Positions 9,960 through 23,004 of a DNA stretch of 64,000 bases are shown here, piece by piece. The notes under the pieces are model-generated. The model searched no databases and had not been told where the DNA came from. It saw nothing but the letters and a program-made list of their open reading frames with translations. Origin of the DNA: Juglans regia (lineage: Eukaryota > Streptophyta > Magnoliopsida > Fagales > Juglandaceae); the NCBI RefSeq assembly GCF_001411555.2, contig NC_049901.1:39774964-39838963 (forward strand), read 5' to 3'. The stretch's first letter is position 1, and every line of letters begins with the position of its first letter. A program made the position numbers and the translations under genes.

Positions 9960-10613
9960 CAGCACGCGCCCCGCCATGGTGATGCCTTACTGCCGATCTT
10001 AAAGACCACCGAATGCGGCACCAAACAGAGCAGCGAGTAGCCTGCACGCGCGGCTCGAAGTTTCGGCGTCATTCGGCACGTGGCCTCCACGCACCACCCG
10101 GGAGCCCTCTGCCAACACCACGTGCGGCGTTTCTGGAGTCTGTGAGTCCGGGATCTCCAAGGTCGACTGGCGGTTCCCTTCCCAGAGTGGCGCGTGTACT
10201 GCACGCGCCACAGCAGCCCCTGTGTCCTGTTTTTTGTTGCAGTGTTTTTTCTTTGTAGTTTTCTTTATGTAATGTAGTTTTTAGGTAAATAAAAATCCAA
10301 AAAAATTAGTACCTTTGGACTTTGGTCCGAATGGAGTATTAGTCCCCCCTCCGCGTTGATGGGGTTGTTGGGGTTTGGTATACCCTACCCTGCTTAGTCG
10401 GGGTATGGGGCTTTGTAATCTCTGTCTTGGACAAAGGGGGTATTTTCTCTAAAGATTTAGGTCTTTAGAGATTTACTGTTTGGACTATACTATGTCAATC
10501 ACGAAAGTGTACTTGGGAGTTATTAACGTTTGTAATTGATTTGTTTTTCAAATCAATTTTGTAAGTCCTCTCTTAATGAAGGTTGATACATGTTTACTCA
10601 AAAAAAAAAAAAG

Positions 10614-10869
10614 TAGTATTTTTATGTAAAGAAACTACATATGGTATGTGTAGGAAACAACTTAATTGGCTAAATATTGCAATGTGAGTGTAGACAACTT
10701 GATTAAACTCCACCTCCCTGTTTTTTTCAAAATACATAAACTGTATTTTTATATAAAGAAACAACATATGGTATGTGCAGGAAACAACATATATAGATTG
10801 TTGGTTATCTAATTGTATGAAATAAATTACTAGAGTAGTGAGGAGGAGTATTTTTGGTTGAATAGCTTG
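10614..10869. repeat. Spacer with a short diverged direct repeat
   Basis: The block TTTTTATGTAAAGAAACTAC with ATATGGTATGTGTAGGAAACAACTT (about 10618-10664) recurs as TTTTTATATAAAGAAACAAC with ATATGGTATGTGCAGGAAACAAC about 128 bases downstream (about 10746-10790). The intervening sequence is unrelated. Confidence 0.55.
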
Positions 10870-13800
10870 ATGGATGAAGAGGATGACCTGTCAAATATAC
10901 CCTTGACAGATTGTTCAAGCTCTATAAAGGTGATGGCTTAGTTTAGATTTTTTTAGTGAACCTAATTTTTGTTATTGATGGAAAACTGAAACTAATACTT
11001 TTTCTTGTGTTTTTTATTTAAGTTTATTATGATATGTCAACACAATTTGTTCCACCATATGATGGGACACAACCTCCATATGCTCCACCAACCCCTAATG
11101 CCAATCCAAATCTCCAATCCAAATCTCCATTCTCATCCAAGTCTCCATCCTCCGCCTCCAAACCCATATGCTACTCTAAACCCATACACTAATCAAAATT
11201 TCTACGCGCAACCAAATCCCTATGCTCCGCCTCCAAACCCATGTGCTACTCCTACAAATCATAATGCTCATTCCATAAGCACACATTACCTTGGGTTGTT
11301 AGGTAAATATAATACCTACTTTTATATCATACATTATGTATAAAGTTAATTAAGAGAAGTTTATGAATTTGCTGAAAGTGAGCATGGTGAGACTTCAAAA
11401 ACAATTATTGAAAGTGTAACTGCGAAGTTCCCTGCAAATAAAGAAGGTACAAGTTTGCACTTAAACGAGCATGATATGGAGCAAGTGGATTGCACTATTC
11501 AAATTGGTGAGTTAAATGTAAGAATTCAGATTTAATAAATTGTGGATTGAATGTTTGGTTGTTTAACTATATATGATTGTTATGTAATGACAAAAGAAGA
11601 TTGCGAAATGAAGGCCAAGGGGGTATTGATGAGGATGGTAGTGCGATAAATCATGAATCTGCGCCTGTTGATGAACCCAAGTCTGGGATGACTTTTAAGG
11701 ATGAAGCCGCACTAAGTGCATATTACAAGTGATATGCAAAACATGAGGGATTTGGGGTGATGACACAAAGGACTAAACGAGAGTTAAATGGGACAGTGAA
11801 GTATATTATACTGGTTGTTCAAGGGGTGGCAATCATACAAGTAGTAGTAGTAATGTATCGAAGCCACGTCCAACAACAAAGATAGAATGTAAGGCGAAAA
11901 TCAATGCTCGGCTCAATAATAGTGAGTGGTGTCTAACTAGTGTAGAACTTATCCACAATCATGGATTGAACCCACTGGTATCTAGATATTTTAGATGCCA
12001 TTAGAACATGAACTTACTTGCTAAATGGAAACTAGAATTGAATGACAAAGATGGAATAAAGATGAATAAGGACTATTATTCATTTGTTGTTGAAGCGGGA
12101 GGTTTTGACAACCTACAGTTCACATAAAAAGATTGCACAAATTTTATTGATAAGGCAAGACATATTCGCCTTGAAAAAGGAGGTGGCGTGGCACTCTTAA
12201 AATATTTTGAGATGATGCGTTATATGAATCATGACTTTTACTCCATTATGGACTTGGACGAGGAGGAATCTAGATTAAGAAATATATTTTGGGCTGATGC
12301 ACGTAGTAGAACATCGTTCCTATATTTTAGAGATGTCGTAACATTCAATACGACTTATTTGACTAATAGGTATGAGATGTCATTCGCACATTTTGTCGGT
12401 GTAAATCATCATGGTCAATCCATACTCTTAGACACAGGGTTGATATCTAGTGAAGAAACACATACGCTTGTATGGTTGTTTCAAGCGTGGTTAAAGTGTA
12501 TGGATGATTGAGCATCAGTTGCAATCATAACATATCATGACTGTGCAATGATGAGTGCGATTGCAATTGTCTTCCCATAAACAAGACATAGATATTATCT
12601 ATAGCACATATTAAAAAAAACTCCTAGAAAAGCTTGGCTCATATTCGATGTACAATTGTGGTCTAAAATCCACCATTCGGGGTGTATGATTCTCAAACAT
12701 GTGTTCAATTTTAGGAAAGTTGGGGGAGGCTATTGGATGCATACCAACTTCATGATAATGCATGGCATTTTGGGTGCCAGTTTATTTGAAAGATGTATTT
12801 TATTAGGCTGGGATGAGCACTACCCAACGGAGCTAAAGCATGAACATTTTCTTTGATGGGTTCGTTGACTCACTAAAAAATAAGCAGCACAAACGCTGTC
12901 CCAAGTGCAAGAGGATGTCGCGTAATAATTAGGAATAAATTTCTAGATCGTCTCTTCAAATAAATTTACTTAAAATCAAACTCGTTTAAAATTGTAAAAA
13001 TATTCACAAAAAGAAAATAAAAATGATGGTATGTGCAATGAATGGAAGAGTGCAACGAGAATGAAAATGGCACTAGTCATAGACTAGATTTATATTTTTA
13101 GATTTTTGAGGGTCGAAATGAAATGTAAAAGACTAACAAATTGAAATTAACAATTAAAAAATCAACTAAACTAAACAATCTTAATTAATTTAAAAATTAA
13201 ATAATAAAACTGAAATTATTTAAGTCCTAATTAAGCTCTAATCAATCTAATAGCAATGGAACTAAGAGATTATTAAAATTAAGTTAAGAATTAAACTAGA
13301 TTAGAAAGTAATTGACAAAATACGAACTGAGAATTGAAAAGTCCCAAAATCAAGATTCTAGGGTTCATCTTTGTATTCAAATCACAAATTCTCGAAATTA
13401 ATTCATAGCAATTGTAATCACTGTTCAATGAAAGCTTAAAAGAGCAAGAAAAATAACGACATTAAGTAAAATAAATAGCAAATAAATTACCCAAACTTCT
13501 AAGCCAAAAATCTAAAAAATATTCTATAAACTTTAAACTAAAATTAATTAAAAAGTAGGGAATGAAAAAAGCAAGCCAAACAAATGAAGATGAGGATGGT
13601 AGCAGTGGAGGAGAAGGCTGGAGAATGATTTATTGTAACTGCTCACTTTTAAAAAATGAGGGTGTGATCTCAACCTATGAGGTATCTGACACTGTGCAAG
13701 TTGAAAACTTCACCAAAGACACAAATGCTTGCGTTTATTTCAATATTTAGGAGTTCAAACTGAAATGTACATGTGCTTTGTTGAGACTCGAGACATTTTA

Positions 13801-14213
13801 TGTAGGCATGTCTTTTCTGTGTTTAGCACATCATTACCATTTAAATATATCTTAGACTGCTGGATGAAGGACTTGACGCGCAATTACACACTTATTAAGA
13901 GTAATTATGATGATTTATGTGCCAATCTTGATACACAAAGGCATGATCATCTTATGAGTTTGTTTTATGAGGTAGCAAAACTTATATCGAGAAATGAGGA
14001 GTGTTACTCGAACATGGTGGGCCATTTACTCGATGTCAAAGACCAATGTAGTGACTTAATGTATGAACCAAGGCCTTCAGAATCAATAGTTCCCACAAAT
14101 AAAAGTGCAGAAAAGGGTAAAAAAGTCCTCAATCCGAATGTTATGAGAGGTAAAGGAAGGCCATTGACATGACACAAAGTTTCCAAGGTTGAAAAGTCTA
14201 AAAAAGAAAAAAA
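10870..14213 (+). pseudogene. FAR1-RELATED SEQUENCE (FRS) pseudogene
   Basis: FRS proteins are plant transcription factors domesticated from Mutator-like transposases. The order here fits: a possible first exon from ATGGATGAAGAGG (10870); a proline-rich stretch from about 11034; the FAR1 DNA-binding region (PKSGMTFKDEAALSAYYK, then AKHEGFGVMTQRTKRE, 11680-12000); the transposase-like domain (12188-12511, with FVGVNHHGQSILLDTGLIS, and 12656-12856); and the SWIM zinc-finger part (CTCAL followed, in another frame, by ILCRHVFSVF, 13640-13840) with a C-terminal tail to 14172. It is broken. In-frame stops follow AYYK (about 11731) and CMDD (about 12509), the frame shifts near 11810, and a stretch of about 700 bases (12870-13600) replaces part of the middle. 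Not expected to make a functional protein. Confidence 0.85.
12880..13560. other. Unidentified sequence interrupting the FRS pseudogene
   Basis: FRS homology stops after FFDGFVDSL (about 12880) and resumes near 13625. The intervening sequence is AT-rich, has no coding signature and starts with a less AT-rich block (CAAACGCTGTCCCAAGTGCAAGAGG). It could be an inserted element or an intron remnant. No target duplication was recognised. Confidence 0.45.
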
Positions 14214-14224
14214 ATAGTAAGAAA

Positions 14225-15410
14225 CAAAAGGTTTGAAGCTCTCTTTATAGTTTTTAATTTACTTTGTTATTAGTGTATAGATTTTGTTATATTGACACAC
14301 TTTTAATTTCTACTAGCCCATCCAAATTAAGTGGATAAAATGAAATACAACCAACTCTTCCAACTCAAGTTAGCACATACATGATTTTCTATTATGTTTT
14401 TCTATGCTTTTATACTCTTTACTAATAAATTTTTTCCTTTAATTGTACTGGAAGAATGTTCAACACCCACTAATGCCTAGTGGAGGTTCTATATTTTTTT
14501 TGTGCCCACCTCTAAAGGTCAAGCTTTTGTTGATGAGTATGGCATCAAATTTTTGAAATTGTAAGTGTGCAATAGGCTATCTAGACATGGATGAGGTTTT
14601 AATGTGTTTTTAGAATTGGAATTTGTATTGAAAAATTCAAAGCTTGTTATTTGATGTATTCAAGACAATGGGTTTTGTTATGAATATATGTATTCAAGAC
14701 ATTTCAAGTTGAATTACGTTAAGCTTAACTTCTTTGCCTCAAGAAATTCTTATATTTTCAGTTGTTATTTTTTCAATCATTTTGCTTATTCAAACATGGA
14801 TTGATATTGTTGTATAGTAGGCATGCAAGATTTATCTTTTTGTTGCAAACGAGTTCATTGATGCTTGAAGTGTTCGACCCTTGGTCTCTGGCACCAACTT
14901 TGCCAACACTACCAACACTTGAATGTAAGTATAGCACTGACAGAGTGGAAGTTGTGGTGGAGGGATGCTGCTGCTATTTTGTCTCTATGAAGTAGTTTCA
15001 GCTTCCATTTTCTGTCGCTAGTCTCATGATGGGTTTCCAGAAGTTCTTGGTGTTGTGAAATAATTTTGGTGTCGGCCATGATTTCTTTTACGTTCAAAGT
15101 GTTGGGAATTATTAGGGTAAAATGGTAAAATGGAGTCTTGTTGTTTTATGCAAGGGTAAAATGGAGTTTTCAGACTACTGACATGGGTTTTGTGCTTTTC
15201 GTGCCTCTTCCCATTTGTGCGCTCTAGCATTTTTCAACATCAAAAGGGTTACGTGAGGTGAAAAAAGAGTGGAGATGAATGAATATGAAGGAAAGAGTCG
15301 GTAGAAATTTGGGGAGGATGATAATGTTAACCTCATGCATGCCACACATGGAGGCTTATGAGCCTCGTACACTCGCGGAAATGGACAAATATCATCTGAC
15401 ACTTAATTAA
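14225..15410. other. Spacer without recognised genes
   Basis: Moderately AT-rich sequence with several open frames of 60-80 codons on both strands. None has family similarity I recognise, and none overlaps splice or start contexts that would support a gene. Confidence 0.4.
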
Positions 15411-15414
15411 AATC

Positions 15415-15558
15415 GAAAAATCAGACCGAACTGGATCGAACTTGATACAATTGGAAGTACCGGTTAAAAAGGGTAACCGGTATAAAATCGGTTCTTGAAA
15501 ATATAAAACCGGTGTAATCGGTTCGGTTCTAAAAATTATACAAAAACCAACTGGTTAC
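15415..15558. mobile_element. hAT-type MITE relic, right end preserved
   Basis: Sequence rich in ACCGGTT and CGGTTCGGTT ends in GGTTACACCCCTA (to 15558), the usual right terminus of plant hAT MITEs. It is followed by ATCATCTC. A near match, ATCATCTG (15390-15397), lies to the left and could be the other duplication, but the left terminus TAGGGGTG is not visible. Confidence 0.5.
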
Positions 15559-18500
15559 ACCCCTAATCATCTCTTTTGGAAGATTGGGGATGGGGGAAAT
15601 CTAATTGTGGTGTGGTGGTGGAATACAAACATCACAAGTACGGCAACATAAAGAAATTAAATATAACTAAGCTTTTGTTCAAGAGAAACGATATTTGTAG
15701 TTTTAGAATGTATAAGTTTTACAGATTCAAAATTGGATAAATCTAGAACCCATATAAAAATTTATGTTTTTAATGGTAAGTCCTACTTTTTTTGTTGTTT
15801 CCTTTAAAATGAATGCGTGTAGTTTATACAATCTATAACTATATTTAATATTACTCATTATGTTAATTGTTAAGTTACTTTTCTTTACTACGGTGTTGAC
15901 ATCCTTTTTTTATATAAGTCATGCAACACTTTGATCGGTATTACTTGAAGATACAAACCTTCATGAAATTTCGCTTTTCTCTCTAAATAAATACTTTATT
16001 ATATGCTAGCCGCATTAAATCTTTTAATATGAAATGTATGTTTTGTCCATAAATGATATTTTGGAATGACAGAACTCGATATTTTGAAGACAAAAAAAAA
16101 AAAAAAAGAAAAAAAAAAGAAAAAGAAAAAGAAAAAAGAAATCCATATTTTGGAGAGTTTTCTTAACTAAAATATAGTATCGTTTTGTAACATATTCACG
16201 CAATCAACTCTCTCAAACCATCATTTAATTTACAAACACTCTCAAAATATCAAATTTGATAATGAGAAATTCTATATAAAAATCTTACACTATACATCTT
16301 CACCTAATCAATATATGATTTATCATTTTTACCTTATATTTTAATACTTAAATATATATGTTTAAATAGAAGGACAAAAATGACTTTCTTGAATATGCGT
16401 ATTGTAAGACTTATTTGTAGTATTTATTTTTTGATAATTACCTCCTCGAACTATATTGAATGGTAATTAGAGGAGATTTATCTATCGAGTTATATTACGT
16501 ATAGTTACTTTTGTATATTCTTTATATATTTTACTGATATAATTGGTCAAAAAAGATATTTTATATTAAAAAAAATAATGTAGCCAATTAAATTAGTGAA
16601 ATATATAAAATATAATATAAAAATAATTGTATATAAAATTTTTATTATCTATTTTCCTCTGTAAAAAAGAAACAGAGGAGGAAAGAAATAAGGCCGGCGA
16701 GACTTGAGGCAGCAGATTGAGTTTGAGCTGGGGTTTCACAAATAGAACAGCTCGTGATCTGTCTCCAAGCCAATGGTTTAGCCCAGCCCAATGGCAAACC
16801 TATTAGACAGACATTTATTGCTTGGAAGAAGCTTCCAAAACGTACGTAAATAATTAATATTGACAGGATATTATAGTACTTACGCCGACAAATATAGTTG
16901 TACCATTATAGGGATCGGCTAACCACTCTTTCACACTGCCTCTCCTTCCAACCAAATTAAAATAATTATTAGGTAATACAGTTGATGTTGTACTTCCACG
17001 TGGATAATTTATTGTTAAAACTCGAATAGCATTGATATTAGATTTATTAAATGATTTTAATCTTTAAAATTTGATAAATTTATGTTTAAAATTACTGTAT
17101 TAGATTCATCAAATACTAAAATTTGAAATTTTAAGCTGCAGTGCATTTCGATTTATCTTTTAATTTAAAGATTTATTATTCACACTCCATAACTATTATT
17201 TTATTTACTTAAATTATTGTTTCCTAATTTTGAGCCACAATATATTTAAATTAGAAAATAATAATTTAAGTATCAAATTAAATTATTAATTAACATATAG
17301 TTAATGTAATTGTAAAATATGAAAAAAAAATTAAAAATATTATTATTAAAAAAATAATATTATATTATTATTTTGATGAATCCAATGATTAATTCAATGT
17401 GAGATTATGGATATGGAAGTTTTGAATTTATGAAAAATATGCACTTTTCATCAAATTTTAAAGATAAAAATGATGAATTCAATACTAATGCTCTAAGATT
17501 AACCAATAATCACTCTTCAAAATACCGAAAAGCAGTGATAGAATTACTAAACATCTTATACATGAATAGTATAGCAAACGGTAAAATATTTGTCAATAAT
17601 GTATCAATACCGTGAAAGAGACTCCGTATTTTTAGGGACTTGCTAGGTTGGACCAAACCGCGTATCAATACTCATATAATTTTTTTATTATAAAAAAATA
17701 CTTTTATTTTTTTTAGAGAAGAATAAGATCTTATGTTTCACGAAAATAATTTTCGTATTTAATTCGTATTATTTTATTAAACGAATGCCTTACATTTAAC
17801 ATAAGTACGCGAAATCACTTGCACGAAGACCTTTCCATATTTTTATTAGAAAAATTATATTAGTCATCTTTATACAACACACTACACTTGACTTTTTATC
17901 TTTTTATTTTTTTCCCTTAGTAAGTATGTTGTATAAGTACATTGAATAGAAGAATACAATTAGTTTAACATGAATAAAATAAAAAATAAAAATAAAAATA
18001 AGTATGATGTGTGTGATGATGAATAGTAAAACTCTTTTTATTATGAGAAATAATTTAATCGCAAAGAGATTATATAAAAATAAATCTACATATTAACGTT
18101 GTTTGATATGGTATATCAGATTGTAAAATTATTTTTATTATAAAATAAATATTACAGATTATATAAAATTATGTCATTTTATATATTTATTTTTATGTAA
18201 TATCTCTGTTGTGTTGAGAACATTTCTCTTCCATCAGGAGTGAAAACCAAAAACACTCGTCTCCTACGTGCAAAGTCCAACATACATACATGTACTTTAT
18301 GGCCCGGGTAGTGGGTATATAACCGACCATTTGAACAGTGACGCGTATCTGCCAAAGACAGATTGGTCCGATATCACGTGTAGATCAAAGACAGATTGAT
18401 GTAGCTTGCCAAATTCTTTTTGACAATTTTGGCAAGCTAGCTAGCTTTCTAATAATAATTCAACGATTTTTGCTCCTTGTATTATTTGTAAATTGAGAAA

Positions 18501-19299
18501 TGATATTTGTAATTATAGAGTGTATAAATATTATATTTTTTAAAATAATAAATAAATATAAAATTCATATAAAAAAATTATTTTTTTAATAATAATATTC
18601 AATCTTTAAAAAAATTCTTGAAACTTACACATTTCCGTTTGGTTATCAAATTCATTTCAATTTATTATTATAATTTTTTTAAATTTTAATGTAAAATATA
18701 ACAAATAATTTAATTTTTTTAAATTTTAAAATAATAATAATATTTTATCATTTCAAGAATCTAATATTACTCTCGAAAATTATAAGCGGTACTAACCCAT
18801 CACTTGGTTGGTGAGTCGCATTTAATTCGCAATTTATCTAACCTATGAAAAGGAGATCCCGAGATAAAATTTTCAAAAGAAATATGAGGGAAGAAAATGC
18901 TGGCCAACACGAGTCTCGGTCTATTTCTTCAGTCAAAGAAATAGATCTTATTGACCGTTGTTTTCATTCTATTGAAAATATGAATCACAATTTTATAATA
19001 TTTATTGATAATTTAATTTATTAGTGCAGTTATAAATATTATAGGTATTGCTTTATATTTATCGATCTCTACTTCCATTTAGACTTTAGAGTAGTTGGAT
19101 AAAAGAGTTATTCTATTTAGCTACCTTACACTACATACTTATTGAGAGAAATAAATATAAAAAAATAAAAACAGATATGTATTGTAGGACTGAATAAAAT
19201 TTTTCTGAATAAAAGCTGTAAAAAATCTATATTATGTTGTAAAATAGTCATGAGTGGCATGCATGCTAAAAAGATTGCCTGAGAAAAGATGTAGATTGG

Positions 19300-19590
19300 A
19301 CATGCTTGGGGTAATGAGATGAGAATTCTGTGAAGGTTAGTAAAATGATTTATGAATAATAGTGAAATAATTTGAGTTAAGATATTTAATTAAATTTTAA
19401 AAAATGTAAGAGAAAAATATGAATACAAATATTATAAAGTTAAAATATTGTTTGAATATAATTTTTGTTTTGAAATTTAAAAAAGTTGTATTATTTTTAA
19501 TATTTTGTTTAGGAGTCTGGAAATTTGAAAAATGTTTTATATTTAGAAATAAAATTATGAAAATTTTTAAAATGAGATATTTGAGAGAGA
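19300..19590. mobile_element. AT-rich MITE relic
   Basis: It starts near GGGTAATGAGATGAGAATTCTGTGAAGG and ends near GAGATATTTGAGAGAG. It carries ATGATTTATGAATAATAGTGAAATAATTTGAGTTAAGATATT, shared with the related relics at 2808 and 51440. Confidence 0.45.
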
Positions 19591-19852
19591 GAAGCAAAGA
19601 GCTCCATCCAACTACGCCCAAACATGATTCACCAAACCAAGGAGTTGAACGATGTTTGGATTCCATCAAAATTGGAAGGAAAACCGATTAAATCGTTTTA
19701 AATATATATAAAAGTTGTGAACTAGTTGTGCATGTTTATATATTTTTGTCAATAAAATTCCGGGTTAATTTGTTTTAAATATTACTTTTTATAAAGTGCG
19801 CCGAATATATAGCCGTGTGAACGTTCCTTTTATGCTTTCTAATATTTCAGCA

Positions 19853-19854
<2 letters not shown>

Positions 19855-19890
<36 letters not shown>
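19855..19890. repeat. (AT)n microsatellite
   Basis: An uninterrupted TA/AT dinucleotide run of about 36 bases. Similar tracts lie at 20877-20900, 24284-24316, 24704-24757 and 52430-52458. Confidence 0.9.
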
Positions 19891-19893
<3 letters not shown>

Positions 19894-20771
19894 GACTTGA
19901 CTGAGTAGTACATGACTATTCTATAAATTTGGAACATTGTCCATGCATGGATGGAAACTTCGAACCCTAATCACATGGAGATTTAATATATAAGACCTTA
20001 GAAATGAATGCTCGTAGCATGCTTCACTTTTTCAATGTAGCCATGTGGGGAGGGGCCTTCACCATTAAGATTACAATTAATGTTCTCACCACCATGCCAA
20101 ATGGGAACTCACGTTTATGAACATTGCACCTAAAATCTTTTCTTAACTTTGAGTAGTTTGAATTTAAGGAAAAAAATCTATTTGTAATGTCATTAACACA
20201 CCAAACATATCACTGATATATTGTTGGTTTTTTTTTTTGGTATGGAGCTTTTTTATTTGTAGCAGCTCAATCGATGACTCGACTCTATAAGGATCGATTG
20301 CGGGTTATGCCAAATTTTTAATAAAATATTTTTTAACCCGTTTTGGCTCTTCATCCGACCCTACCCTTTGATTAAGGTTTACTTATATACTATATTAAAT
20401 TTTGTATAGCCCGACGAATTGTAATTTAGTTTTTATTTTTAAATAAAATCTTCTACAGCTCCAATAATAATAATGAATTCAATAATAAATTATCCGTTCT
20501 AAAATATGTCTAAAATCAGAACAAGCTGTGAATGATAATTATATCTCGATTTGTTTTTTTTTTTTTGGGAGATCAATTATATCTCGAAATGAACTATCGG
20601 TTTCTATCGAGCACACCCATTTTAGCAGCTCGTTTTATGAACATTTATTTCGCACCTTCTCCTTTTTCCCCCTCGAAGGTGCGTACGTACATTGATAAAG
20701 GCTACACAAAGCTTTTTCTGACCCACTGAAATTGTTTCCCTCTTGCCAAGTCATCAAGCACCATTAGCTAT

Positions 20772-21444
20772 TAGGGATGAGTCGGTCGTTTTGGTCTGAT
20801 TTTACGCCTCTTTTAGAATTGCATTGGTATAACTAGTGCACCGATTACATCCCTTACAGTATTAGTATTAGTATTAATATATATATATATATATATATAA
20901 TAGAATCATATATAGATATAGTAGTTGATTATGTATGTTAGTGATAATATGATGGTTACATACACTTTTTATATGAGTGTATATGATCAAATATATATAA
21001 ATGTATTTATAAAAAAGAATATATATTATAATTTATTATGCTATAAAAGATATTTATCCTTAATATATATAATTTATATTAATAACATATATATGATCAA
21101 ATGTTCATGTTTGAGATTAAAATTTATATTATATAAATTTTATGTTATAAAATTAAAACTTTTAATGATAATGTTATATTAATTTATGTTATTAGATTAT
21201 TATTATACATGAATAATAGGATTTTAAAATTTAATGTTATATTCATTAGCAATTTAGCATATAATATAAAATAATTTTTCATATAATTATATATAAAAAT
21301 TATATATAATATAAAAAATAAAAAATATATATGAACCGGTCCGGTCCGGTATTAGAAAAAACCGAACCGGTTTTGACAAGTTTTGAGAAAAATGAGAGAA
21401 CCTGTTACACACCGATTTTATCCCGGTTTTTTTTTCCACCCCTA
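20772..21444. mobile_element. Non-autonomous hAT element
   Basis: The left terminus TAGGGATG and right terminus CACCCCTA form an imperfect hAT inverted repeat. The flanking octamers TTAGCTAT (20764-20771) and TTAACTAT (21445-21452) differ at one base and are read as the target duplication. Subterminal sequence at the right contains ACCGGTCCGGTCCGGT and ACCGAACCGGTT. The interior is almost pure A+T with an (AT)n tract and no transposase. Confidence 0.75.
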
Positions 21445-21452
21445 TTAACTAT

Positions 21453-23004
21453 AACCAAAATTGGACCTTATATATATATACACACACACTAGTAGTAATG
21501 AAACGTCTAAGGGACGTTTGCCTAGTGGAGAGAAAATATATATGTTAATTATATATATAAACTATATATAGATGGAAAAGTAAATTAATATACGCACCAA
21601 GGGACGTTTGCCTAGTTGAGTGAAACAGTTTTTTTTACAAAAATAGGATGGTTTTTACAAGAAAATTTGATTAATAAATAATTTAATGCATAGAAACAAA
21701 AACAAAGTTTGATACAAGTTTACAAAATAAAGTACCATACATGCCTAATGTCAACTATGTTTGATACAAGTTTCCAAAATAAAGTGGTACACACATCATA
21801 TATGAACCATAGTTTAATACTTAATTCCGCATGTTGTGTACTTTTTTGCAAGATTTATTGAGAGGATATTGAATTTTTTATGACATTGCTTAAGTTAATC
21901 TATATCTGCACCAAGCTGACTCATCCTATTTTTTTGAGAAGTTTGTGCTGTAAGATTCTCCCATAATGAGGCTGCCATGACTATCTGGGTTGTGGTACCT
22001 TTCTCATTGGGCAGGCTTCAAGAACTCATTAATGCTGATAGACTATAACAATCACAAACCACAATATACCAGTTTAGTATTAATCAGGACAAGACAGGCA
22101 ACCCAAGGAGAATAAAAAGCAGAAAAAATCAAGTCATGGCCGGAGCAAGCATTAAGCAGCAAATCATATAAAAGATATAAAACTCTTGGATAGACATGTC
22201 AAAAAAATAAAAATGAAATTTGATTTTTTTAAAAAGAAAAAAAGGAACTGCACAATTTTTGCCAGCCATGCTTTGCACACAAGTTTCAAAATCCTGAAAG
22301 AGTATAAATAACTAACAAAAAATATTTAAAACTAAAGGCTAGAGATTACAAGAATAAATTTTCAAAAAAACAATATGAGTATTTTTCTAGAGCATCCACT
22401 CTAATGTTTGGTTTACTTAATCTAGTGTGGTTATGTATATAATGGTCACTGCAATTGTAACTGCATGGCCAACAAATTTAAGATCAAACAGAAAGTGTAA
22501 AATAAGGATCTTATCAAATTATTAATTTTTTGAAACCATATGCTTACAAACTTGAGAAATTGGCTGTGGAGAAAATTTTGAGACAAGCTAGGGTTCACGT
22601 ATCTGGTATATGAAAGAAAACCATCATTCTTACGCCAAACTAGAAAAGATTATATGAGGACAAGTCAAGCATGCATAGTAGCAGATACTCTAAAATCTAA
22701 GGCTTTAGTGTGCATAAGAATTTGTATAAACTACACATATCTCTTTGAACAAAAGAGTAATGCCCTCTTTGGATTTAGACACTACCAAAATAGAAGAATG
22801 TGCATAACTACACATATCAGACACCCATGGGAAAATTACATCTGATAATTCAGATTTGACCTTTAGCAATTAGCTGAAAGAGCAAGAGAATGAAAACAAT
22901 TATTTGTGAAAGAAAGTAAAGCACTTTATCACCTATTTTAGGTCCCACAAGGGAAAAAAGCAAAACATTTGGAGATATTGAACTCATGCAAACTTGTGAC
23001 GTAC
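21453..23004. other. Spacer with short direct repeats, no gene recognised
   Basis: Two short direct repeats are visible: AAGGGACGTTTGCCTAGT at about 21510 and 21600, and GTTTGATACAAGTTT with AAAATAAAGT at about 21707 and 21759. No coding exon was recognised, including a search on the minus strand for the missing last exon of the MADS fragment. Confidence 0.4.

Larger units (their letters stand above)
8950..10613 (+). mobile_element. Poly-A-tailed retroposon-like unit of unknown class, split by a hAT element
   Basis: Outside the hAT insertion this block is GC-rich for the region and ends in a 12-base A run (10601-10612) after GTTGATACATGTTTACTC. It has a CT/CTC-rich leader (about 8985-9120) and no recognised coding domain. 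The A tail suggests a retroposed or LINE-derived sequence. No target duplication was found, so start and class are tentative. Confidence 0.35.
15566..20763. other. Gene-free AT-rich spacer
   Basis: About 5 kb without a credible gene. It contains a long A/G-rich run (16090-16140), related short repeats beginning GAGAAATGATATTTGTA (15684, 18499) and similar AAATT-type MITE debris (16262-16420, 17853-18035), AT-rich MITE relics (18633-18760, 19300-19580) and an (AT)n tract near 19855-19890. All open frames here are short and in low-complexity sequence. Confidence 0.5.

Noticed and set aside
20925..21182. 85-codon frame rich in Ile, Tyr and Lys
   Set aside because: It lies in nearly pure A+T sequence inside a hAT element; composition explains the lack of stops.
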